Below, one piece after another: positions 44,646 to 51,830 of a stretch of 64,000 nt of DNA. Numbering within the stretch: position 1 is the stretch's first letter; each line of letters opens with the position of its first letter. The translations under genes were made by a program, and so were the position numbers. The stretch is from an uncultured Pseudomonadota bacterium. Lineage in GTDB: Bacteria; Pseudomonadota; Gammaproteobacteria; Steroidobacterales; Steroidobacteraceae. Location of the stretch: positions 9,642 through 73,641 of the forward strand of contig CADEED010000001.1 of assembly GCA_902826225.1 (NCBI GenBank). The letters run 5' to 3'. The notes below the pieces were generated by a model. The model saw only the letters and a list, made by a program, of their open reading frames with translations. It did not search any database and was not told the origin of the DNA.

Positions 44646-45263
44646 TCAGTGGATGAAGAAGATCATGAGCACGAGCACCAGCACCGTTCCACCGGCGACC
44701 AGCGGCCACGTGGATCTGCGCTGACGCGCCTGGATCTGCAGCAGGATCAGGCCGGTTACCGAGAAGAACACGAATGCCGCGGCGGTGATGTCGATGAAAA
44801 TCGTCCAGGCGAGACCGGTATTCCGGCCCTTGTGCAGGTCGTTGAAATAGGCAACCCAGCCGCGGTCGGTGAACTCGGCTTTCGCATCGCCGGTGGTGCG
44901 ATCGATGGACACCCAGGCATCGCGGCCGGGACCCGGCGCCGCGAGATACAGCTCCTCTTCCGACCACTCTGCGTTCGCTCGCGCCACCGCGATACCGAAT
45001 TCGCGCTCGATCCATTGCGAGAGCTCCGGACTGAGCGACCCCTGGTCGGCTTCGGCGCCCAGTCCTGCGCGCAATGCTTCCGGCACCGTCGCGTCGTGCT
45101 TCGACACGATGGGGTTCGCGCCGATCGCAGCGGCGTGATTGAGCGTGATGCCGGTGATCGTGAATAGCAGCAGGACCGCGAAGCACACCGCGGCGCTCAT
45201 CCAGTGCAGGGTGTGCGTGGTGCGATACACCTGCATGCGCGAGCGCGAAGGAACTCTCGACAT
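44646..45263 (-). CDS. PepSY-associated transmembrane protein
   Basis: A 205-residue inner-membrane protein, with one helix at about 22-42 (FAVLLLFTITGITLNHA), a periplasmic PepSY-like domain of roughly 110 residues, and two C-terminal helices (IFIDITAAAFVFFSVTGLILL and LVAGGTVLVLVLMIFF). It has the HTLHW and ITLNH motifs of the PiuB/PepSY-TM group, whose His residues are thought to bind heme and pass electrons across the membrane. It is much shorter than full-length PepSY reductases. ATG 45263 is chosen; ATG 45236 is also possible. It is the first gene of the operon and has a Fur-like box 36 bases upstream. Confidence 0.85.
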   Translation of the reverse strand: MSRVPSRSRMQVYRTTHTLHWMSAAVCFAVLLLFTITGITLNHAAAIGANPIVSKHDATVPEALRAGLGAEADQGSLSPELSQWIEREFGIAVARANAEWSEEELYLAAPGPGRDAWVSIDRTTGDAKAEFTDRGWVAYFNDLHKGRNTGLAWTIFIDITAAAFVFFSVTGLILLQIQARQRRSTWPLVAGGTVLVLVLMIFFIH

Positions 45264-45298
45264 TCGGCCATCCGACGAATGGGGAGCGCGAACGCTAC

Positions 45299-45315
45299 AT
45301 GAGAAGGATTCTTAT
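45299..45315 (-). promoter_or_regulatory. Fur-box-like palindrome before the PepSY operon
   Basis: ATGAGAA-GGA-TTCTTAT: the arms pair at 6 of 7 positions and resemble the Fur 7-1-7 consensus. On the minus strand it lies just before the PepSY start, with TTGCAG (45321-45316) as a possible -35. Iron control would suit the predicted electron-transfer operon. Confidence 0.5.
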
Positions 45316-45345
45316 CTGCAACCCATCTCTTATATAGGGGGTCTC

Positions 45346-45368
45346 GGGGGGGAGTCTGCCCCCCCCCC
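45346..45368 (-). terminator. G/C-homopolymer hairpin after the VWA gene
   Basis: Seven Gs (45346-45352), AGTCTG, and ten Cs (45359-45368). It follows the VWA stop (45383) on the minus strand and could end transcription, although no clean T-run follows. Such runs are prone to slippage and sequencing error. Confidence 0.4.
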
Positions 45369-45382
45369 GGGCCCCGCCCGGG

Positions 45383-47677
45383 CTACATGCCGCGCGCAGT
45401 CTTCGCCTTGCGCACCAGTTGCACGAACTCCGTGCGATAGCCAAATTCGTCGCCGCCCTTGGCCGCCTGCGCCTGCTTGAGAACGTCATCGAACGTCAAA
45501 CTACCCGTGTGCGTGCCGCCGCGCAGGATCTGCGCGAAGCCCGCGACCGCGGTCGAGAATTGCACTTCCCGCTGAACCAGCGCTGAGACGCGATCCGTCT
45601 CGAGTGGAATCGGCCGCGACATGAGACGCGACGACTCCTCGCCGGGCAGCTTGTAGCGGATCTTGAGGAACCCGTATTCATCACGGCTGCCGGCCACCCT
45701 CGGCGCGGCGGCGGACGAGTAACGCAGGGGGTCGACGCTCGTCGCCCCCGAATCCGCCGGCGCGATTTCGTAGATCGCGGTGACCGTGTGACCCGAACCG
45801 ACGTCACCCGCGTCGACCGCGTCATTGTTGAAATCCTCGCGCTTGAGCGCGCGGGTCTCGTAGCCGACGAGGCGATACTCCGCGACGGTCGCCGGGTTGA
45901 ACTCCACCTGGATCTTCACGTCCTTCGCGATCGTGAACAGGGAACCCGACGACTCCTGCACGAGCACCTTCTGCGCCTCGCTCAGCGTGTCGATGTAGGC
46001 CGCGACGCCATTGCCGTTCTGCGCCAGCGCCTGCGCGAGCTCGTCGCGGTAGTTGCCCTGGCCGAAGCCGAGCACGGACAACATGATGCCGTTCTTGCGC
46101 TTGCGTTCGACGAAGCCCTTGAGCTCCTGCGTGTTGTGGATGCCCACGTTGAAGTCGCCGTCGGTGGCCAGCAGGATCCGGTTCACACCGCCCTTGCGGA
46201 AGTGCTTTTCCGCGAGTTGATAGGCGAGCTCGATGCCCTCGGCGCCCGCGGTCGAGCCGCCGGGTGTGAGTTCGCGCAGCGCGCCGATGATCTTCTGCTT
46301 GTCGGCGACGCGAGTCGGTTCGAGCACCATGCCGGCCGCGCCGGCGTAGACGACGATGCCCACCGTGTCGTCGGGCTTGAGGCTCGACAGCAGCAGCTCC
46401 ATCGACTGCACGGCGAGCGGCAGTTTGTCCGGAGAATCCATCGAGCCGCTGACGTCGAGCAGGAGCACAAGGTTCACGTCCGGCGCCTTGTCGCGCGGCA
46501 CGTCGTAGCCCTTGATGCCGACGTGCACGAGCTTGCGTCCCTTGTTCCACGGGGAATCGCTCACGACGATCGTGGGCTCGAAGGGCAGATCGCGCTTCCC
46601 GGCCTGCGGCCACGCATAGTCGAAGTAGTTGACCATCTCCTCGACGCGCACCGAGTCCTTCTGCGGCAGTCGCGCGGCATTCAGCTGGCGGCGCACGAAC
46701 GAGTACGATGCCGTGTCGACGTCGACGGAGAACGTGGACACCGGTTCGCTCGCTGCGAGCTTGATCGGGTTGATCTCGAAGGACTGGAAGCGGTCGTCGC
46801 CTTCGGCTTCGAAACCCGTAGCCCCCTTCCTCTCGAGGCGACCGGCCACGATGCCCGGCGGCGGCGCGGACGGTGGAGTCGACGCCTGCGCAAACACGCC
46901 GCTCAGGCCATTCTCGCGACCGCGCGCGGCGGCGGCGTTCTTGGGAGACGAAGCGCTTCCCCCGGACACCCTGCGCGAGCCGGTCACGATGACTTCATCG
47001 GCCTCCACGCGCGCTTCGCTGGGCGAGGCGGACGCAGGCATCGTGGCCATCGGCTCGGGCCCGTTGGTGAAGACGAGCGATTCCACGGGTTTGAGCTCCG
47101 GCAGCGGCATCACGTCCGCGAGTACCGGCTCCGGCTGCGCGGCCATCGCGGCCTCGAGTTTCGCGAGATCGTCCTTGGTGAGCTTCGGCCTCTCCTGCGA
47201 CGTGCCGCGAGAGTCCACGACGCGCGACTCGTGGCTCGGCACGGTCGTGACCGTCGAAGGGCGCGCGTCGCCTGCAGGCCCAGGATGCGCGGGTTCGGGG
47301 GTTGCGCGCTCAGTACCCGACGGCGCTTCGCCGACCGACGCCGTCGGCACCGGGTCGAGCACCACGCGTCCGTTCTCCACCGGCACCCGGTTCGTGAAGA
47401 TCGGCCACAACAGCGCGGTCGCCATCACGACCACGCATGCGCTCGCGAATCCGCCGAACACGCTCCGCGGAACCAACCACTTCAGATTCCATTTCATCGT
47501 CTCTCTCCCGCCAGTTGCCTGACGAGAGAGACGCGGCGATGCGTCCGTTTCTTGGTTCGCCGCGTGCACGCGCGTGAATTCCGCGAGCGCCGCCTGCTTC
47601 GCGCGCAGGCGTGCCGCCGGATCCGGCGCGGGCGCCGACATGTCCTGCAAGCGGGCTTCGTTCGATCGTTCCTTCAT
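45383..47677 (-). CDS. Membrane-anchored VWA-domain protein (YfbK-like) paired with an ECF sigma factor
   Basis: A 764-residue protein. Residues 1-70 are cytosolic, basic and helical (ARLRAKQAALAEFTRV); a transmembrane helix spans about 72-93. A Pro/Ser-rich periplasmic linker (95-290) contains DEVIVTGSRR at 227-236, which looks like the TonB-box/plug start of TonB-dependent receptors. Then come a YfbK-type N-terminal domain (about 295-395), a VWA domain with an intact MIDAS (DVSGSMD, 408-414), and the DUF3520-like C-terminus. It overlaps the sigma gene by 4 bases (ATGA), so the cytosolic segment may hold the sigma factor as an anti-sigma would. M61 could be an alternative start. The role is unproven. 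Confidence 0.85.
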   Translation of the reverse strand: MKERSNEARLQDMSAPAPDPAARLRAKQAALAEFTRVHAANQETDASPRLSRQATGGRETMKWNLKWLVPRSVFGGFASACVVVMATALLWPIFTNRVPVENGRVVLDPVPTASVGEAPSGTERATPEPAHPGPAGDARPSTVTTVPSHESRVVDSRGTSQERPKLTKDDLAKLEAAMAAQPEPVLADVMPLPELKPVESLVFTNGPEPMATMPASASPSEARVEADEVIVTGSRRVSGGSASSPKNAAAARGRENGLSGVFAQASTPPSAPPPGIVAGRLERKGATGFEAEGDDRFQSFEINPIKLAASEPVSTFSVDVDTASYSFVRRQLNAARLPQKDSVRVEEMVNYFDYAWPQAGKRDLPFEPTIVVSDSPWNKGRKLVHVGIKGYDVPRDKAPDVNLVLLLDVSGSMDSPDKLPLAVQSMELLLSSLKPDDTVGIVVYAGAAGMVLEPTRVADKQKIIGALRELTPGGSTAGAEGIELAYQLAEKHFRKGGVNRILLATDGDFNVGIHNTQELKGFVERKRKNGIMLSVLGFGQGNYRDELAQALAQNGNGVAAYIDTLSEAQKVLVQESSGSLFTIAKDVKIQVEFNPATVAEYRLVGYETRALKREDFNNDAVDAGDVGSGHTVTAIYEIAPADSGATSVDPLRYSSAAAPRVAGSRDEYGFLKIRYKLPGEESSRLMSRPIPLETDRVSALVQREVQFSTAVAGFAQILRGGTHTGSLTFDDVLKQAQAAKGGDEFGYRTEFVQLVRKAKTARGM

Positions 47678-48216
47678 GCCACCACACTCGACCTGGCCTC
47701 GGGACGATTCAGGTGTTTGCGAATCGTGTGGATGCGCCAGGAAATCGTCGATTCCGAAACTCCGAGGATCTGCCCCGCTTCCGCGTGGCTCAGTCCTTCG
47801 GCGTGCACGAGCAGCGCCGTCTCCTTCATGCCCTCGCCGAGCGTGGCGAGTTGCTCCAGCAACTGCATGAGGTAGATGTGATCCTCGGTCCTCGAGGCAT
47901 CGTCCGCCGCTTCCTCGTCGGCGAGTTCCTCGTGTTCATGGCGCTGCTGGCCGCGATGCCAGTCCTGCGCACAGCTGATCACCAGGCGGTACAGCCAGCT
48001 GGTGAATGCCGCCTGGAACCGGTATTGCGCGAGACTGCCGGCGAGCTTGATGCACGCGAGCTGCGCGATGTCGGCGGCATTGGCTTCGTTGCCGCACCAC
48101 TTCCAGGCAAACCGGTAGATGGTGTCGTAATGCAGGTCCAGCAGCAGGGCAAAAGACTCCGCGTCCCCTGCCTGGGCCTTCCTGATCAGCTCCCGATTGT
48201 TTGAGAGGTCGTCCAT
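47674..48216 (-). CDS. ECF-type RNA polymerase sigma factor
   Basis: A 180-residue extracytoplasmic-function sigma factor. Region 2 (about 10-75) has FALLLDLHYDTIYRFAWKWCGNEANAADIAQ; a short acidic linker with EHEELADEEAADD follows; region 4 (about 120-175) has a helix-turn-helix AEGLSHAEAGQILGVSESTISWRIHTIRKHL. It would direct RNA polymerase to a small regulon of envelope genes. The VWA membrane protein starts on its stop codon and is the probable partner. An 8-bp inverted repeat lies in its leader, which may be structural or regulatory. Confidence 0.93.
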   Translation of the reverse strand: MDDLSNNRELIRKAQAGDAESFALLLDLHYDTIYRFAWKWCGNEANAADIAQLACIKLAGSLAQYRFQAAFTSWLYRLVISCAQDWHRGQQRHEHEELADEEAADDASRTEDHIYLMQLLEQLATLGEGMKETALLVHAEGLSHAEAGQILGVSESTISWRIHTIRKHLNRPEARSSVVA

Positions 48217-48242
48217 CCCGGTCCGTCACGAGTGAGACGGTT

Positions 48243-48276
48243 CGAATCTCCGATTCCTTGGAAACGAAGAGATTCG
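48243..48276 (-). repeat. Inverted repeat in the sigma-factor leader
   Basis: CGAATCTC (48243-48250) pairs with GAGATTCG (48269-48276); the loop contains a further TTCC/GGAA pair. It lies 27-60 bases before the sigma-factor start and 20 bases after the DUF1080 stop. No T-run follows on the minus strand, so it is more likely an RNA structure or operator than a terminator. Confidence 0.5.
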
Positions 48277-48295
48277 CGCGCGGGGGTCGACGGTT

Positions 48296-49075
48296 TTACT
48301 TATCCAGCGGCCGAATGCGGATGTTGCGGAACCAGATGGGCTGACTCTCCGCCTGCAGCGCAATGTGCCCGAACGTCAGCTGCAGAGGCGCGCCCGCCGC
48401 ACGCAGCGCCTTGGCGCCGTCGTCGCGCGGATCGAGCTGCGGATGCTGGTAGCGCAGCACCTCGACACCGTCGACCCGGTGGATGACTTCCGCGTTGCCG
48501 TGGACCTCGACTTCGACCGGGATCCACTCGTCGAGGGGCGTGAGTTTCGACGAGGAATCGATGATGTGGTCGAGGCGCAGCTTGCCACCCATCTCGAGGT
48601 TCGTGCCGGGCGTGCAGACATTGCCCGTCTGCCTGCCGGCGGTCGCGCCGACGGCCAGGAACTGGAATTCCATGCTCGTCGGGAATTCCTGCTCGAGTGT
48701 CATCGAGAGCGGCGACTGCGAGTGGATCATGACGCCGCTGTTCAGCTTGGCCCAGTGCGGCGAGTCGTCGATCGCCTTGGCGGTGATCCGGTACTCCAGG
48801 CGCAGGATGTAGCTCGAGTAGGCCTGGTTCGTGAAGAGGTGACCGAACTGGCGGTCGAACTTGCCGTAGCCGTCGTAGCCGACCTTGAGGATGCCGTCCT
48901 CGACGCGGAACGTGTTCGCGTAGTTTTCACCAGCCTTGTGCCGGGCGATCTTGGGCGTCCAGCCGCTCAGGTCGCGTCCATTGAACAAAGAGTGCCATTC
49001 GGCGGGGTCTTCCGCAGCGCCCGCGACAGCCAGTGGGGCGAGAAGCACGAGCGCGACGGTAACTAACTGTTTCAT
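48296..49075 (-). CDS. Secreted DUF1080 (3-keto-disaccharide hydrolase-like) protein
   Basis: A 259-residue exported protein with a signal peptide ending near VAGAAE and a concanavalin-like jelly roll. DUF1080 segments are WHSLFNGRDLSGWTPK, VEDGILKVGYDGYGKFDRQFGHLFT, NSGVMIHSQ and the C-terminal PIWFRNIRIRPL. Recent members hydrolyse 3-keto-glycosides or bind sugars. ATG 49075 has AGAGGGG ahead. It stands between the ECF gene (same strand) and the divergent adenylate-forming gene and has no clear functional partner here. Confidence 0.87.
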   Translation of the reverse strand: MKQLVTVALVLLAPLAVAGAAEDPAEWHSLFNGRDLSGWTPKIARHKAGENYANTFRVEDGILKVGYDGYGKFDRQFGHLFTNQAYSSYILRLEYRITAKAIDDSPHWAKLNSGVMIHSQSPLSMTLEQEFPTSMEFQFLAVGATAGRQTGNVCTPGTNLEMGGKLRLDHIIDSSSKLTPLDEWIPVEVEVHGNAEVIHRVDGVEVLRYQHPQLDPRDDGAKALRAAGAPLQLTFGHIALQAESQPIWFRNIRIRPLDK

Positions 49076-49205
49076 AAACCCCTCTTATGACAGCTGCAGT
49101 CTAGCATCGCTGCGCACTGCAGGAATCCTCTGACGAGTCGGGTATCGCATTCGTACTTACGCCGCGGGGAAAACCTCAGAAGATCGACGTCCACCGGAGG
49201 TCCGA

Positions 49206-50597
49206 TTGCCGCTCTCGCAGACGCTCAAGTACACGCTACGCCACGTGGCGAAGCGCAATCCCTGGGTCCTGCGCCGGTGCGCGGAACTCATCAGCCGGGA
49301 GCGCGCGCACCCCGCGATGCACCGGGTCCGGCAGGAGCGGTTGCTCGCCAACATCCTCGCGCACGCGCGTTCGGTTCCGGCCTATGCGCGCGCGGCCGCC
49401 GCGGCGCCGGCGCGTGATGGGCTCGCCTATCTGCGCGACGCCTTTCCCATCATCGACAAGTTGTCGCTGCGCGCGGAACCCGAACGCTACCTGACCGGCG
49501 GTCGATTGCCCGGCCGCCACGCCGCGCTGCTGGCGGAGACCAGCGGGACGACCGGCACTCCGCTCGACGTCTATCGAAGCTTCGGTTCAGCGTTGGTCGA
49601 GGAGGCGTTTCACCTGCAGAGCTGGCATTGGGCGGGATGGCGGCCGGGCGAGAAACAGGCGGTGCTGCGCGGCGAGCGTGTCGTCCCGATCGCGCAGCGT
49701 TCGGCGCCCTTCTGGTTCGAGGATCCTGCGGGCGCGCAATTGTTCCTGTCGACCCGGCATCTCGACCCCGACACCGTGGCGCAACTCGCCGCGCGCGTCC
49801 TCAGCTATGGGGCGAGGCAACTCCGCGCCTATCCGTCGGCCGCCTACGATTTCGCAACCCTGCTCACCGAGGCTGACATCGAGCTGCGCTTCGACACGGT
49901 GATCACCGGCTCGGAGATGCTGTACGACTTCCAGCGCGAACGCATCGAGTCGGTGTTTGGCGCACGCGTCTTCGATCACTACGGCATGGCGGAGCGCGTC
50001 GCGTTCGCCGCCGAGTGCGAACTCGGCCGCATGCACGTGAATCCCGAGTACGGCGTGCTCGAGATCGTCGACGAGGACGGCAACCCCACGGACGACGAGG
50101 GCACGATCGTCGGCACGTCGTTCTTCAATCGAGTGATGCCGTTCATCCGCTACAAGATGAACGACTCGGCGCGCTGGAACCACGAGCCCTGCGCCTGCGG
50201 ACGCACGTACCCGGTCATCGAAGGCATCGGCGGCCGCCTCGCCGACCAGCTCTACGACATCGATGGCCGCGCCGTGAACGGCACGGTCATCGGATTTGCG
50301 TTCGACGGCATGCGCAACGTACACAAGGGCCAGGTGATCCAGACCGCGGTGGATCGCTGGACGATCCGGATCGTGCCGACGTCGAACTACCGCGCGATCG
50401 ATGGCGAGCGCGTGCTCGCCAAGCTCGCCGAGCAGGTATCCGCGCGCGTGCGCGCGCACATCGAGGTGGTGAGGGACATCCCGTCCCTGCCGAGCGGCAA
50501 GTACAAGTGGGTAGTGCAGACGCTGGACCGGCGTCCGGCGGCGCCGAAACGCCGCGCGCAATCCCGGCCGGCGCTCACCGCCGGCCTCGCGGTGTGA
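49206..50597 (+). CDS. PaaK/CapK-type adenylate-forming enzyme
   Basis: A 463-residue protein of the phenylacetate-CoA-ligase-like branch of the ANL superfamily. The phosphate loop AETSGTTGTPLDVYRS (about 118-133), the ATP motif DHYGMAERVAFAAEC and a Cys-containing WNHEPCACGRTYPVIEG block near residue 325 are clear, and a small C-terminal domain ends with a Lys in SGKYKWV. Members of this CapK-like branch activate acids for polysaccharide, lipid or small-molecule modification. TTG 49206 has GGAGG 8 bases ahead. It overlaps the FemAB-like gene (GTGTGA), so the two act together. The substrate is unknown. Confidence 0.82.
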   Translation: MPLSQTLKYTLRHVAKRNPWVLRRCAELISRERAHPAMHRVRQERLLANILAHARSVPAYARAAAAAPARDGLAYLRDAFPIIDKLSLRAEPERYLTGGRLPGRHAALLAETSGTTGTPLDVYRSFGSALVEEAFHLQSWHWAGWRPGEKQAVLRGERVVPIAQRSAPFWFEDPAGAQLFLSTRHLDPDTVAQLAARVLSYGARQLRAYPSAAYDFATLLTEADIELRFDTVITGSEMLYDFQRERIESVFGARVFDHYGMAERVAFAAECELGRMHVNPEYGVLEIVDEDGNPTDDEGTIVGTSFFNRVMPFIRYKMNDSARWNHEPCACGRTYPVIEGIGGRLADQLYDIDGRAVNGTVIGFAFDGMRNVHKGQVIQTAVDRWTIRIVPTSNYRAIDGERVLAKLAEQVSARVRAHIEVVRDIPSLPSGKYKWVVQTLDRRPAAPKRRAQSRPALTAGLAV

Positions 50598-51559
50598 ACG
50601 ACGCGCGCGCACACGCCCCCATCCTGTCGCAAGTTGCAATGCCCGACGTGTCGACGGTGTCCGCGCGCGCCGAATGGGAGCCACTCTTCGACCGCGCGGC
50701 GCGGCCACACTTTCCGCAGTCCTGGATTTACGGCGAGGCGAAGCGCTCGCAGGGCTGGGACGTCGAGCGCCTGGTATTCCGCGCTGGCGAGCCGCTCGCG
50801 ATCGCGCAGGTGCTGACGAAGCGCGCGGCGGGAATCCCGGTGGTCTCGCGCATCAATCGTGGGCCGCTGTTCCTAGGAACGCCGGCCCCCGACGCGCGGA
50901 CCGCCGTGCTGCGCGCACTGCGTCGGCGCTGGAGCTTCCTGCGCCGCGGCGTGCTGCTGCTGGCGCCGGCTCTCGACGCCGGCGACGACGGTGCCCGTGC
51001 GTTGCGCGCGGCGGGCTTCTGGCAACGCGGGGACTTCGGGTGGGGCTCGTCGCTCATCGATCTCACGCGGCCGCTCGACGAATTGCAGCGGCGCCTGATT
51101 CCCCAATGGCGCAACAAGCTGCGCAAGGCGGCTGGCAGCGTGACGCTGCGCATCCGCACCGATCCCGCGGACTGCGAGTGGATGATCGAGCGGCACGTCG
51201 AGAACATGCGCGCCAAGGGATTCCGTGATCCGTCCCCCGGGTTCGTGCGCGCTGCGATCTCGGCGAGCCCGCGCGACTTCATGCTGCTGCAGGCGCTGGT
51301 CGACGGCGAGCCGCACGGGGCGGCGCTGATCGCGCGCTTCGGCCGCCACGCGGAGTACTGGCTGGGATGGTTCGACGAGACGGCGCGACGGGCCGCCGCC
51401 GGCAACTTTCTCCTCTGGCACACCGTCATGGAAATGCAGCGCGCCGGCTGTCGCGCGCTCGACCTCGGCGGTTTCACCGTCGCGGATCGATACGGTCAGT
51501 TCAAGCGCGGCATGCGCGGCGAGGAATACCGGCTCGCGGGTGAGTGGTTGGCGCTCTGA
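50594..51559 (+). CDS. FemAB/GNAT-like acyl- or aminoacyl-transferase
   Basis: About 321 residues with two GNAT-like halves of the FemAB type. The first half has FPQSWIYGEAKRSQGWDVERLVF, the second MLLQALVDGEPHGAALIARFGRHAEYWLGWFDE and GCRALDLGGFTVADRYGQFKRGMRGEEYRL near the end. Such enzymes transfer aminoacyl groups to peptidoglycan or acyl groups to surface glycans. GTG 50594 overlaps the stop of the adenylate-forming gene; ATG 50639 is an alternative, but neither has a good ribosome site. The pair looks like activate-and-transfer machinery for a surface polymer or metabolite. Confidence 0.72.
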   Translation: MNDARAHAPILSQVAMPDVSTVSARAEWEPLFDRAARPHFPQSWIYGEAKRSQGWDVERLVFRAGEPLAIAQVLTKRAAGIPVVSRINRGPLFLGTPAPDARTAVLRALRRRWSFLRRGVLLLAPALDAGDDGARALRAAGFWQRGDFGWGSSLIDLTRPLDELQRRLIPQWRNKLRKAAGSVTLRIRTDPADCEWMIERHVENMRAKGFRDPSPGFVRAAISASPRDFMLLQALVDGEPHGAALIARFGRHAEYWLGWFDETARRAAAGNFLLWHTVMEMQRAGCRALDLGGFTVADRYGQFKRGMRGEEYRLAGEWLAL

Positions 51560-51605
51560 CTCCCTGCGGCGCCAGTCTGCTCGCGCCACACAATCAGGGG
51601 GAATC

Positions 51606-51830
51606 ATGGGTTTCAAATCCTCCGCCACGGGCGTCGTGGTCGCGCTGCTGACGGCGAGGGCAAGCTCGTGAAGCTCTCGAATACCGGCTGGACACAGGTG
51701 GAAGTGCCGCTCGCCACGCTCGCGTCGGAGGACGAGGTGGTCGACGGCCTGTGGGTGCAGAACGCGTCGGGGACCGACCTGCCCAAGTTCTACGTCACCG
51801 AGATCCGGTTGCAGCAGGCCGCAGCAGGCT
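51606..51830 (+). pseudogene. Broken gene: signal peptide joined out of frame to a C-terminal fragment
   Basis: ATG 51606, with GGGGGA just ahead, encodes MGFKSSATGVVVALLTA, a signal peptide, then stops at 51669-51671. From about 51650, another frame reads DGEGKLVKL, SNTGWTQVEVPLATLA and GLWVQNASGTDLPKFYVTEI, the end of a secreted beta-sandwich domain. An internal deletion seems to have removed the middle. The fragment runs into the 3' end of the convergent permease gene, so its own stop is lost or lies near 51830. The original function cannot be named. Confidence 0.6.

Noticed and set aside
45788-47875. A 695-residue plus-strand frame opposite the VWA gene
   Set aside because: Composition is Arg/His/Leu-rich noise from antisense reading of high-GC DNA; the minus-strand VWA protein has clear domains.
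48236-48256. GGTTCGAATCTCC, like the T-loop of a tRNA
   Set aside because: The flanking bases do not form a T-stem or acceptor stem and no anticodon arm is present. The sequence is one arm of the inverted repeat in the sigma-factor leader.
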